A stretch of DNA of 64,000 nucleotides, taken from assembly GCA_002105175.1 (NCBI GenBank), contig MCGE01000010.1, positions 434,001 through 498,000 of the forward strand, written 5' to 3'. Under the pieces are notes generated by a model. The model was not told the DNA's origin, ran no database searches, and saw only the letters and a list, made by a program, of their open reading frames with translations. Below are positions 41,682-52,974 of this stretch, piece by piece. The stretch comes from Absidia repens (taxonomy: Eukaryota > Mucoromycota > Mucoromycetes > Mucorales > Cunninghamellaceae). The stretch's first letter is position 1; each line of letters opens with the position of its first letter. The position numbers and the translations under genes were made by a program.

Positions 41682-43913
41682 CTAATCCAATTGCTTGGCA
41701 CGATATAACACGATATAAGCTGTATGCCAGTCACCGCCACCATCTAATCTTTCAATGTCTGCATCACGCACAATAGATACCTTGTCATCATCGAACTTAT
41801 GCCATTCATCTAAACAAACAATCATGGCAAAAGTCATTAATAAACACATTTTGTCATATGATAAAAAATAGTTGGGGTTTTATTTTTCTTTGATTACCTT
41901 CCCCTTTTTTGACCCAACCGATATAGTGACCAGAATCAGCAGAACGACCAACATGAGTAAGAACAGCGCATAACTCATATTGACCGGTGGGATTACAGCC
42001 TTCGTCCTTAAGCAATTCAGGGTCCAAGTAGTCATTCCAGTTCACCTTTCCTTGTTCGGTAGCTGGTGTCGAAGATTCATTATTTCCTTCCTGTTTATCT
42101 ACTGCCATTGCCGATGTTGATGATCCTGATGGTGATTCCGGGTCCAATTTGCGACGCTTTTCATCCCGCTTCTTTTGAAGTTTTTCATCCTCCACTTCCT
42201 TCATCTTTGCCTTGGCTTTTGTAAACTTAGATTGGAGTTCAGGTGTGCAGAGTTCGGTAGCATCAAATTCCAAGGGGTACTTGACCTTACGTAAAATCTT
42301 GGCACGGATACGTTCCTGAGGTTTCCAAAAAAAACGAATGAATTGCACAGTCAAGTATTTGGGTAGACGGTTCACGCGTGACACCCGTTCGTATTTTGCT
42401 GTTCGATCCAAGGTGGGTGAATTTTTTTCCAATTCTTCTTTCAGTGACTAGAGTATTAAGGTAGAAAAATTGTGAGACCGTCTATCATATCATTCTAAAT
42501 TTGCTCTACTAAATATACATTTGTCATCGCTACTTACTTCAAGAATCCCATTGATCATAAAATTAGTGGCTAATAAAATACAGGAGATAATGTGAGTATG
42601 GGAATATGGTATAATAACGGTATTAATAAAACACTTACAAATAGAGATATGACATCCTAATTTCGAGAATGCTTCTGTTGTAATTTGTTTTTCTTCGTCA
42701 GCCGATTCCACGCATTTAAGTCTATTGATGCAATAAGAAAGAGTCAAATATCTATTATTTTTTGATAATAATAAATAAAAAAAAACTTACTCAGTTCGCA
42801 TTTGACCAGTCATGTATTGATCCACAAAGTTATTAGAGGCTAAATCACCTGGGGGGAGCTTGGAACGAAGGACAGAAACAATTTCACTCCAGCACTCTTC
42901 AGCGTCCTGCTGCATAGGAACACCGCCTTGGCCAGTTTGAGAGAATTGAGGGAACGCTTGACGAAGCATCTAAGAATTATAAATACAAAGATCAATAAAC
43001 TGCCAGTTGGTCGACGTTTTCTTACCTGCCAGAAAACAAGAGGAGGGAATCCTTCACCAGATTTATTCAAATTGTTAAATAAATCACGGAGACTAGCTGT
43101 CAGATTACCACGACCATCCATACCACCAATACCACCTTCATACCTAGATACAAGGAATATGTTTAGTTTATCATTCAGTCAGCTGATAATTTCATTATGA
43201 TATTCACGTACTTTCCAAGAGCTGTTTGTAATTCAGGCATAACACGAAGACATTGTAAAGTAGAATTCTGATTTTAAAATAAGGTGCTTTCGGTTAGCTA
43301 CCAATTGTTAACAGCCAGATCTAATCATATCTTTCCTACCATATAACAAGTATTTCCCAAATTTTCTAAACCGGCCGGTATGTCCAACTGTAGTAAGAAG
43401 CATGGTAAGTTAAAAGAAAAATTCAGATTTTTACAGTATAATAATATACTTACAGCATCGGCCATTTGAGCGTCGGTCATATCTTCAAGGAATTGTACGG
43501 GCTTTGGAGGAGGTTTAACTACTTCGCCAGCAGTACCCATCATCATGAAGGTGTGCCCCTAAGAAGAAACCCAGATTTAAGGGTATTAGTTCAATGGAAT
43601 GTGAATGGTTTTGTAAAACCGGTTTACCTCTTTCAATCCAAGCTTGTTCAAATCAGTAGTGTCTTTCAACATACCACCCTTGACCATAATCTTTTGACGT
43701 TCTGGAGGTACGCCGGTTTGCGAGTAGATTTGGGTTTTGAAAAGTTCAGGTGATTCATCAGTGTCTATTTGTTGTGTGTGAGAGCGAGAGTGAGAGGAGA
43801 TACATACAGTGTCAACCAGAGCTTGTAATGTAGATGATATATTTTTACTTACCTAGTTCAATATTTTCAAACTTTTTTCCACTCCACTTGACATTGACGT
43901 TTAGTTTGGTCAT
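41682..43913 (-). CDS. UBP6: Proteasome-associated ubiquitin hydrolase Ubp6/USP14 (single-base frameshift)
   Basis: Removes ubiquitin from substrates docked at the 26S proteasome. Eleven exons (43913-43853, 43765-43628, 43558-43454, 43387-43340, 43267-43212, 43143-43026, 42969-42791, 42721-42639, 42569-42538, 42447-41898, 41809-41682) give 498 aa after allowing one extra base, close to yeast Ubp6 (499). An N-terminal ubiquitin-like domain (VPPERQKIMVKGG) docks on the proteasome. The Cys box is GLENLGNTCYMNSTLQ (Cys about 115) and the His box DSGHYIGWVKKGEG. The A5 run at 43740-43744 breaks the frame inside exon 2: DTDESPELF and KTQIYSQTG are out of frame by one extra base. The rest is intact, so an assembly insertion is likely. 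Confidence 0.94.
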
Positions 43914-44442
43914 TTTGTGAAGATAGACAGAGAGAGAATAAAAATAAAAAGATAGAGCTTTTTTAGTCGCGTCTCGTCTCAAGATGACGTTTGTCAAAAT
44001 CTTCTGAGTTTCTCAACCAATGAATGAAAAGCGGCGCTACAATATGTACACCTTCAAAAATGATGCCAGCAAAATATCTAGGGCGATCTTGTAAGAACTC
44101 CATATTCTTTTCGAGCCATGTAATGTCACTTATCATCACTTTTATCACGGCCTATTATGTATACAACTCAAAAAATGGCATATTGCCTATTTTTGAATTG
44201 ATACTTTAATAGTACGAGTCCTGTTATAATGAAATCAATGTCAGTTCATACAGTATTGCCTTTTCCATCTACATGTTAAATCTATTGTATCTCACTTCGG
44301 GCATTGTGCATATGGTCCTATGAAAATCAAGATGAGCGGAGTTAGAAGTTTGTCAACGGGAGCCGAGAAAAGCGGTTCAAAAGATTTTTCTGAGTGTTTG
44401 AAGTCAATTCTTTTTTCTTTCTCTCTGTATACTTTAATCCCG
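43914..44442. promoter_or_regulatory. Divergent promoter region between UBP6 and RPL27
   Basis: 529 bp between divergent start codons. The last 50 bp before the eL27 ATG are strongly pyrimidine-rich (TTTTTTCTTTCTCTCTG), typical of highly expressed fungal genes. No further sites identified. Confidence 0.45.
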
Positions 44443-45323
44443 ATGGTCAAGTTCATCAAGGCTGGTAAAGTACGTATCGATCCAACACATATTTGAAAAA
44501 CGTATTACATCAACATCGGCACCGAACCATCTACGAACGATATTTAGAAAAAGTAGTTGGATGGATGGATGAATGGATGGATGATTTGACGATGAAGGTG
44601 TAATACGAATTTTTTCACATTTTTACGAACTACAACGCTGAATCCGAAAAATATTGTCATGACGCGAAGACTTACATTACTTTTCTAATAGGTTGTCGTT
44701 GTTTTGCAAGGCCGTTATGCTGGCAAGAAAGCTGTCGTCGTCCGTAGTACGTATATCATGAATACATATACATATACAGATATATACATATATATATATA
44801 TATATAATGAAAGTTGAACAAAACACTCATATCCTTTTTTTAAGACCACGACGAAGGCACCAAGGAAAGACCCTATGGTTATGCTGTTGTTGCTGGTGTA
44901 GAACGCTCTCCTTTGAAGGTGACCCGCTCCATGGGTAAGAAGAAGATCGCCAAGCGCTCCAAAGTTAAGCCCTTTATCAAGATCGTGAACTACAACCATA
45001 TGATGCCTACTCGGTAAGAAGGGATTAATTATCAAATCAATGGCGTTTTTTTTTCTCACTAACAGTCCGATATAATTATCAATTATAGTTATGCTTTGGA
45101 ATTGGAACAAATCAAGGGTACTATCTCTGCCGATACTTTTAAGGAACCTACTCAACGTGATGAAGCCAAGAAGGTAATGAAAAATACCATTTGGTAGAGC
45201 AATTAAATATAATAATGTATTGATGTTAATGTTACACGCTTTATCTAGGTGATCAAGAAGTTGTTCCAAGAACGTTACCAAACTGGCAAGAACAAGTGGT
45301 TCTTCAGCAAGCTTAGATTCTAA
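44443..45323 (+). CDS. RPL27: 60S ribosomal protein eL27
   Basis: Structural protein of the cytosolic large ribosomal subunit. Five exons (44443-44469, 44692-44746, 44845-45013, 45089-45173, 45249-45323) give 136 aa, the exact family length. The KOW-type start ([17 protein letters not shown]), [20 protein letters not shown] and the C-terminal [14 protein letters not shown] are all conserved. Codons are the preferred C-ending set (AAG, ATC, GGT), unlike the regulators nearby. Intron 1 (222 nt) carries a GGAT/GATG repeat. A poly(A)-type AATAAAG follows at about 45430. Tandem with uS2. Confidence 0.97.
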
Positions 45324-45811
45324 GTCTGTCATTTTTTGACTCCCTTAGTTTTTTTTTGCGTTTCTTTTTACTCCCCCTCCTTCACTTTGTAGCATTTTGA
45401 TTATTATTATTATGATTATTATTTTTTGAAATAAAGAATATATATTTATTGATTTTTTCGTCAATGTTTTTGATATGCGAGTGGATACTGAAACGATCAC
45501 CGGTTACTTGAGGTCCGGAAATTCATTAGTTTTCGAATTTACACACCGCCAGAATTACTCGTCTTACTGGAGCGTTTTTACCCTGTCTTTTTTTCCTTCC
45601 TCTTTTAAAACTTCAATTCATCAATGTAAGTAGTATATGGAAAATAGGGTTATACGATGATGATATGAAGGGATGGATACGTGCAGGTTTTGAAGGATGA
45701 ATGGCTAGATGGATAGGTGGATGGATGGATGGAAATAGAAAAGATCGGCTTCTAATTTATCATATCTCACCTTATTTTCTTAAACCCTTTTGGTCAAGTA
45801 GATCAACACTC
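45324..45811. promoter_or_regulatory. RPL27-RPS0 intergenic region with probable 5'-UTR intron of RPS0
   Basis: Contains the eL27 3' end and the uS2 promoter, with a pyrimidine tract at 45580-45610. A good donor (AATGTAAGTAG at 45626) and an acceptor at 45800-45801, ten bases before the ATG, suggest a 176-nt leader intron; this is inference from splice signals only. It contains GATG/GGAT repeats (45705-45732) like those in eL27 intron 1. Confidence 0.5.
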
Positions 45812-46789
45812 ATGTCTCGTGTTCCTGCCGGTAAGCAAAAATTCAATTATGTCTTCCAGACCGAACTGATACTAACGGTCACTCAATTCATTCTTTGTTA
45901 CTTTAGTCCTTAGCCCTACTGAAGAAGATATTCAACTCTTGTTAAGTGCTCAATGCCACATCGGTGCTAAGAATGTCAACACCCGTATGACACCCTACGT
46001 CTACAAGCGTCGTGCTGATGGTAAGTGGAATGGAACACACAGTATGTACACTTCATATTGATACGATATTTGTTTTCTATGAATATAGGTGTCAACTTGA
46101 TCAATCTCGGTAAGACTTGGGAAAAGCTCATCTTTGCTGCTCGTGTGATCGCCGCCATTGAAAACCCAAAGGACATTGTTGTTATCTCTGCCCGTCCTTA
46201 TGGTCACCGTGCTGCTTTGAAGTTTGCCAAGTATATTGGTGCTGAAGCTATTGTTGGTCGTTTCACTCCTGGTACTTTCACCAATTACATCACCCGCTCT
46301 TTCCGTGAACCCCGTTTAGTGATCTGTACCGATCCTCGTACTGACTTCCAAGCCATCAAGGAAGCCTCTTATGTCAACATCCCCGTCATCTCTTTGGCTG
46401 ATACCGACTCTCTCTTGCAATACATTGATGTTGTCATCCCCACTAACAACAAAGGTAAGCATGCCCTTGGTTTGATCTACTGGTTGTTGGCTCGTGCTGT
46501 CCTCCGTCTCCGTGGTACTCTCGACTATCAACAAGCCTGGGAAGTTATGGTCGATATGTTCTTCTTCCGTGATCCCGAAGAAATCGAAAAGGAACAAGAA
46601 GCTGCTGCCTTTGAGGAATCTGGCGAATTCAATGCCGAATTGGCCTCTGCTGAATGGGGTGTGGAAGGTGCTGCTGCTGAAGGTGTTGCTGGCATTGCCG
46701 CTGCCGCTGACTGGAACGCTCAAGCTGCTTCTTCTGACTGGGCCGATGATGCTGCTGCCGCCGCTGCCCCTTCTTCCTGGGAAGCTTAA
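45812..46789 (+). CDS. RPS0: 40S ribosomal protein uS2 (Rps0/RPSA)
   Basis: Structural protein of the cytosolic small subunit, needed for 18S rRNA 3' processing. Three exons (45812-45830, 45907-46020, 46089-46789) give 277 aa. Conserved blocks include [72 protein letters not shown] and [17 protein letters not shown]. The C-terminal tail is acidic with Ala/Trp repeats (SSDWADD ... PSSWEA), as in eukaryotic family members. Codon use is strongly optimised. Confidence 0.97.
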
Positions 46790-47020
46790 ATAATAGATTA
46801 AATTGATTATATACTTGTTCTGATATTATTCTTGATTATACTGTTTTTTTTTTAGTTTAGTTATCATATATATCGCTCTTGTTAATTATATTTGATTTGT
46901 TTTACTGTCAGAATGATTTGATGATTATAAAACCCACATTTGTTTGAACTCAATAATGTTAATCACATTTAAGCTCAGTACAGCATCAGACACCGAAATC
47001 GACTATGCAATGAATTATCT

Positions 47021-47055
<35 letters not shown>

Positions 47056-47937
47056 ACATTATCATCGCATTACTAATCTTATCATGGAACAATACGATCT
47101 GACCCTTCCGCCACATTCATTTGAAATTTACCGGCACACCGAAAGTACTATTCTTTTTTCTGGTACCTCTACGTATCCCTTTTAGATTTTATTTTCATTA
47201 ACATCTTTTTCTTTATCACAGCTTATTCTCTTATTATCACATCATTATCCCTTCTACCATATTATATCACACCGTTTTTTATTTTATAATGGTGTCATTA
47301 CTGTACTCTTTATTTTACTATCGTTTCATTACCTTTTTTTCTTATCCTTTGCTAATAAACAATAAGAAAGATTTTTGTAACAATTTGTTTGTACATATGC
47401 TGTGTAGCGATGTGACTTATGTGGGTATTATTTATTCATACTGTGTACAATAGCCCTTAGCTTATAGATATATGACATGGAATGCCATGGATACTCGCGA
47501 ATTGGGCGGTTTGAATTTTTTGCTTTTCTTATAATCATTCTATCTCAGTATGACTTTTCTTCACACTGCTATAATCTTTGCTCTCTTTTCCTAATTTTTG
47601 AGAGTGCTGTACGTACAGGAAGAGTGCCGTAGTAGTACAGTGTACAGTACCTGTAGAATGAGTACGCGCAAGGCTATAATGTATCTGGGCCGGACCACCT
47701 GGAAAATTCAAATTCCGGCTTTTTTCGAAGAGTACGTGCATAAAATTTTGTAATTATTTTAATAACCATATCCCTAACAACCGCCATCTTTTTTATTGCT
47801 ATTCTATCTATTGTCACATCTTATTTACACCTTAGTATAGTTGTTATTATCAAATCCATAAACGAATAACACCTTATATTATTCTCGCACACTTCGCACA
47901 CTATCGAGAAAACATATAAATACCCACATTTTTATAT

Positions 47938-48072
47938 CAAATAAACGCTCTCGTGGTCCGCTGGAGCTTTTGGAAATCTTTCGATTTATTGTGCGTCAGA
48001 ATTTTTTATTGAAGCGTGGGTTTTGATGGGATGGGATTAAAGCCTCCGCCATATCGCAATATGGTGGGCAAT
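47938..48072 (+). repeat. Module C, copy 1 (GC-richer segment upstream of family A subfamily II)
   Basis: AATAAACGCTCTCGTGG, CCGCTGGAGCTTTTGGAAAT, TTTCGATTTA, then GATGGGATGGGATTAAAGCC and CCGCCATATCGCAATATGG. The last part is a perfect 6-bp stem with a 4-nt loop. Module and spacing are shared with 50658-50792. Confidence 0.8.
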
Positions 48073-48289
48073 TCTGTTACCGACCACTTCGAGGGCTGTC
48101 ACTTGGCTATGGACAACGAAGTAGACCATCGCAACTGGCTTTCCACTGGAAGACAAAACATATTATTTGAATTGTGTTCGACTACAGATCACTAATTATG
48201 GCGATTGCCATTGCCCCTTCATTTAAGTTTATTTACATTTCCCTGATTTGACATAAAAAAAAAGGGCTGGATGATTCAGGCTCCGCATT

Positions 48290-48640
48290 TTACTTTCAAT
48301 TTTTTTCTTTTGCTCCTCATTTTTTCCCCTCTTTTTCTTTCTTTTCTTTTTTTTTTTTTTTTCTTCATCAAAGTCTGATTGATATGCTGGCAAGGCTCAT
48401 TGGGGTACTGGTGATCTAGGATTAGTGTTAGAACTTGAATTAGGGGCGTTTTCAAAACGCAAAACAAACATCATGGGGGAAACTCTTTCATTTTGGATTC
48501 AGGATTTTAACCACCATTAGATTAGTCTACATCTTAGAATAGTATTAGGGAGCCTTTATAACTTTAGATTAGCTTTCGTTGTTATAGTTTATACCTACAT
48601 TTGAATTAAATATGTCTTGTCTTTTTACTATTAGTCTCTT
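48290..48640 (+). repeat. Family A interspersed repeat, copy A6 (subfamily II)
   Basis: CT tract (48300-48365), GGTACTGGTGATCTAGGATT, TTAGAACTTGAATTAGGGG, a perfect inverted repeat GCGTTTTCAAAACGC (48446-48460), CATCATGGGGGAAACTC, TTCATTTTGGATTCAGG and TTGAATTAAATATGTC. Confidence 0.88.
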
Positions 48641-49029
48641 GCATGTGTTTAATTGTCATGTTGAATATGCATGGTAAATGTGGGTGTAAAAAAATTCTGC
48701 TGCGTGTGTGGGAGAGAAAGGACCGGTTTAAAGATGGAGACATTCGCTACACTGTTTGTATTTGTTTTTTGAAAGGAAAATACGCAAGGGTTTACATGAA
48801 AAAAATGTCACTACGGAGTTCTATAGAGTGTTAATGATGGGAATTGACCCTCGTGCGAAAAATGGCACTAGATTTTTTTTTTTTTCATCATAGTATGCCC
48901 CTGAAAAAAATCTTGTTTGGTTTGAGCCAAAACCATAATCAGTTGGTTGAAATGGCTGTTATAATAAAATAAACAGAAGTAGAAAACAAGTGATATAACT
49001 GATATGGTTTTAATTTAATTAACAAGCAG

Positions 49030-49258
49030 TAGGGCTCTTAACAAAACCTAAGTGAGGAGTATTGGCATTGATCAATACCATGTTAGCGGGACAATACCAC
49101 TAATAGATATTAGTGTTGATCAACAACTGTTAGCGGGATTAGCAATGCCAATACCTTAGCGGGACAATACTGCTAATAGGTATTGATGCTTATCGGTGCC
49201 AGGTATTGAGGACTTTTTGTCAATACCGTAATTGGGACGGACAAAATTAAGGGCCCTA
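49030..49258. mobile_element. hAT-like MITE, 229 bp, with perfect 8-bp target duplication
   Basis: The ends TAGGGCTCTTAA and TTAAGGGCCCTA are inverted repeats, and the element is bracketed by identical ACAAGCAG octamers (49022-49029 and 49259-49266). An 8-bp target duplication with TAGGG-type ends is the hAT signature. Inside, a TTAGCGGGA motif recurs three times with TATTG/CAATA inverted segments. No coding capacity, so it would need a transposase from elsewhere. Confidence 0.9.
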
Positions 49259-49294
49259 ACAAGCAGTATACGGATCAGACATTTGTATCCGTTT

Positions 49295-49617
49295 TGGACA
49301 CATGTGTCCGCTAATAAAATTCAACTTTGAACCATTTCCATTGATACGATTTTCATGAAACTACTCTTTAGCAAAGTCTATACTATGTAGATTAATACCT
49401 TTTTTCCTGATATCAATAACTTTATTCTTAACAAATATATAAACTGATCAATTGCACCTACTTTTGAAAATTCTTCAAAAAATTAAAATGGTTAGAACTA
49501 AAGCTTTGACCAAACAATATAGTTCGTATTAAAATGGAACATAGAATTTCTTCTATTTAAAATTTGGCTTTAGTTTTACAACTTTTAGGGACGTTTTATT
49601 AGCGGACACAAGTGTCC
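49295..49617. mobile_element. MITE with palindromic terminal inverted repeats
   Basis: The left end GGACACATGTGTCCGC and right end GCGGACACAAGTGTCC, each followed inward by TAATAAAA (or its complement), match at about 23 of 25 positions. The left terminus GGACACATGTGTCC is itself a perfect 14-bp palindrome. A related single terminus occurs at about 50113-50128. I could not settle the target duplication. Non-coding. Confidence 0.75.
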
Positions 49618-49682
49618 GTAGTCCAAGTAAAGAAATTGGACATTCTCGAGCGCCTGAAATGGATGTGAGATAATAAAAAGAC

Positions 49683-49985
49683 AAGAGTAAAATAAGTGAT
49701 ACAATTGATATGGTTTTTATTTAATTGATAAAATGTCAAGTCTTTTTATAATAAAATGAAGATATTTGTGGCTGTGGATGGGAGCATGATAACGGTGTAT
49801 TTGAGACTACGGATAATTGAGGCTGTGTGCTATCTGATGTGTTGAATGACAAGTGTGAGAATAAGTGGGGAATTCAGGGGTAAAAAATAGAGTGAAGAGA
49901 TAAGTCGGATATACAAATGATGATGGCATAGATGCTTTTGATGTAAATATTGCTAAGCATGAACCAGGAATACGACAGCGCCCTC
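49683..49985 (+). repeat. Repeat B, copy 1
   Basis: About 300 bp beginning AAGTGATACAATTGATATGG and ending CAGGAATACGACAG. Shared with 50143-50405 (direct) and 56990-57340 (inverted). Marker motifs are TGAGACTACGGATAATTGAG and CAGGGGTAAAAAATAGAG. Confidence 0.85.
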
Positions 49986-50142
49986 TTTTTTTTTTAACAT
50001 TATAACTATCCTTGAAATTAATTCCACATAACAAGCTATCTTTAAACAATTGATTCATAAAATATTATAAGCGGATGATATTTTATTGTGAAGATATATT
50101 ACTCTAAAGATTGGACATTTGTGTCCGCTGAGTTCATATACT

Positions 50143-50405
50143 GCTCGTTAATAAAATGTCATGTCTTTTTATATAAAAATGAAGTATTTGAGGCTGTGGA
50201 TATGAGCTTGATAATAATATATTTGAGGCCACGGATAGTTGACGTTGTGTGTAATCTGATGTGTAAAATGACAAGTGTGAGGCTAAGTGGAGAACTCAGG
50301 GGTAAAAATAGAATAAAGTGATAAAGCGGATACGCAAATGATGACGATATAGATACTTTGATATACTCAATATATTGCTAATCAGGAACTAGGAACACGA
50401 CAGAC
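50143..50405 (+). repeat. Repeat B, copy 2 (diverged)
   Basis: TAATAAAATGTCATGTC, GGCCACGGATAGTTGACG, CTCAGGGGTAAAAATAG and GGAACACGACAG align with copy 1 with many substitutions, so this is an older duplicate. Confidence 0.8.
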
Positions 50406-50657
50406 CGGTCAATAGTAGTTGAGAAAGGTGTTAGTCTAGAAGAATGATGTAGAAGATGGAACGATGTAAAATAAAAAAGGGATTGTTATTGTGATGAATA
50501 CGAGACTTGATAAAGTAACGTTATTATAAAAAATAATAATGAGGAAGAAGCCGGAAAAAACCAGTGGGTAAAAAAAACCTTGCTCTTTAAAAAAAAAGTA
50601 AAACTGAGAATAAAAAAATCATAGTCCAGTAATTAGATCCTACAAAGTCTAATTTCA

Positions 50658-50810
50658 GTACTAATAAACGCTCTGGCGCTCCGCTGGAGCTTTTGGAAAT
50701 ATTTCGATTTACTGGGTGTCACAGTTTTTGGTTAAAGTGTGGGTTTCGATGGGATAGGATTAAAGCCTCCGCCATTTCGCACTTTGGTGGGCGGCCCCTT
50801 GGGGCCCAAC
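50658..50810 (+). repeat. Module C, copy 2
   Basis: AATAAACGCTCTGGCGCTCC, where GCTCCGCTGGAGC folds as a 5-bp stem, then GGGATTAAAGCCTCCGCC and a GC-rich GGCCCCTTGGGGCC inverted repeat (50792-50805). Lies about 300 bp upstream of copy A7, the same arrangement as copy 1 and A6. Confidence 0.8.
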
Positions 50811-50929
50811 CGTCGTGCTCAGCGCATCGGCAATAAATACTTTTTTAAAAAAAAATGGAAGGTCGAAAAATAGGGTGACTGAACCATTCGCACTCCGCCT
50901 CTCATGGATTTAAATTTTCTCGGCCTTTT

Positions 50930-51200
50930 TTTTTCTTCCTCTTTCTTTCGTTTCTTTTTTTTAGAACATCAACTTCAACTGCGGATTTAGTGATCTTGAT
51001 TAGTGGTTAGAACTTGAATCAGGGGCCTTTTAAAAAGTGCAATACAAACATCATGGGGAAACCCTTCCATTTTGGATTCGTGATCTTTGACCATCCTCAA
51101 ATTAGCATTCATTTTAGAATAGTGTCATTAGCTCAACTTAGCGTTTATATTGCATCTATATCAGAATTAAACATGTCTTGTCTATTTACTATTATTCTCT
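50930..51200 (+). repeat. Family A interspersed repeat, copy A7 (subfamily II)
   Basis: CT tract (50928-50962), GTGATCTTGATTAGTGG, TTAGAACTTGAATCAGGGG, CATCATGGGGAAACCC, TTCCATTTTGGATTCG and CAGAATTAAACATGTCTTG. The palindrome seen in A6 is degraded here. Confidence 0.87.
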
Positions 51201-51739
51201 TTTATGCTTTTCATTGTCTCGCTGAATGGGCATGGCATATGTGCGTGGAAAAAAAACCCGGTGTGTGTGGGGGGGTTTATGCGCAGAAAAAAAAACCGCA
51301 GCTCGTCGTGTAAAATGCTACTTACATGGTTTATCTTGAAATAACCCCCAAGATTGTAACAGCGACATGGATACAGTGATGTGAGTGGATGGATGGAAAA
51401 TACAAAGTCAGAGAGGTTTTACGTGATATGAGTGGAGGAAATGATACAAATTTCAAAGTCATAGATCTTTATCTTAGATCGTTATCTTAGATAAGTAGAC
51501 ACCATTCTCTTTTTAATATATTAATAAAAAAAATCTAAATACTAGCTATCAGTGTTGTGAAATTGAAATCCCGTTCAGGTACAAAAATAAAAATAGATTT
51601 TACGTGTCAAATGTAGGAACGCCCACATTTACTATTTTTTTTTATTTTCACTTTTTACTTCAACACCTAATAAACACCACAGTTATTGTTATATAGTATA
51701 AAATGGATAGGACTTGTTATCAAGTATTGTGAAATTTTT

Positions 51740-52030
51740 GGATCATTCTTTATTTCTATTCAAATGTATTGTCTTATTTATACTGATGTGATGGTATGTA
51801 CTGTAGGTACTTAAAAATAGGGGTGATGAATATGATAGGAATTTGTGTAGTGGGTGATTCGGGGTCTGAATTACGTATTGTGGAATGATCGCATGTGCAT
51901 GAACTAAGGTATAGGAATAAGTGAATGGATAAATATGAATATATATATATATATATATATATACTGTATATATGAAAAGATACGTATATAGTAGATGAAA
52001 TGATAGGTGAACGTGTTGGTATACAATAGA
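51740..52030 (-). repeat. Repeat D, copy 1 with TA microsatellite
   Basis: Inverted relative to 57345-57630. Shared motifs include TATTGTCTTATTTATACTGA, AATAGGGGTGATGAATATGA and GGTCTGAATTACGTATTG, and both copies contain a TA array (51939-51962 here). Confidence 0.87.
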
Positions 52031-52189
52031 GCCGGCTTTTTTTTCAATCATACGATATTTTACTCAAGTGGAAGCGTGGGAATAGACTATTCTAGAGTGG
52101 AGATCCTCTTGTGCTTCTGTGCACAAAATAGCCATTCCCTGTTCCGGAAACCAGACATGTGCTGATGGAGTAGGATATTCTATTTCTGT

Positions 52190-52620
52190 CTAGCGCTCTT
52201 TCTGGCATCCCTTTTTCTCACTGTTTTGATTCGTTGTGGAGCTGGTGTTAGGATTAGTTTAGAAGGGTTTCAGAAAAGCGATGACGGCTTTCACTTGATT
52301 CCAGAATCTTGGGGCTTTCTCTTTTCTTCAATAAAACATAGAGTACAGTGCCTTTGGCTCAAAATAACATCTCTTTGTTTTGAAAAATGTGTGTTTGCTT
52401 CAATGCTGTGTGCTTAAACTTCATTAGCAGTTTGCAGATCCCTAAATTTGCTTCAATGATGTGCGTTTCAAGGTCATTAGAGGTTTGCAGATCCCTTTTG
52501 GAGATCCATTTTTCTTGTAGAGTAGCACCACACTCTACTTTTACATTTTCTTTCATTTAGTATAGTCTTGACTATCATGATTCAATAAAAGTTTTTTTAT
52601 TTTGCAAGGAACATTGGGTG
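52190..52620 (+). repeat. Family A interspersed repeat, copy A8 (subfamily III, core deletion)
   Basis: CT-rich start, TTGTGGAGCTGGTGTTAGGA, TTAGTTTAGAAGGGTTTCAG, but the GCATGGGG block is missing. It then has TTCTTCAATAAAAC, two diverged GCTTCAATG units, GCAGATCCC and TGATTCAATAAAAG near 52580. The 3' part (52440-52880) is the inverted match of 54775-55200. Confidence 0.8.
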
Positions 52621-52974
52621 ACAAAGCTATTCTACTGTGATATACTAATCTGCATACAGTACTAATGAACATACTATTATAATCTGTTCTACATACTATT
52701 ATTGTTTGGTAGTGTATCCCTATAGTGTGATAATCTATTTTTCAAACCAATTTTGTACGGTAAATGCTTCTACATGCTATAATGTTGTAAGCGATACTGA
52801 AACATAGGTCTTGTTATAATGGCTGTAGGCTTTCCCGCCTTTGTTTTTGTCTGTTGACAGCCCTCCAGATTTTTTGTGACGGGATTGAAAATCAAAGCCC
52901 GCTCCGCCTGAATTATTTTTCAAGCGGCATCCCCCATTTTCTCTCTCTCTTTCTGTTTCTTTCACTTTTTTTAA

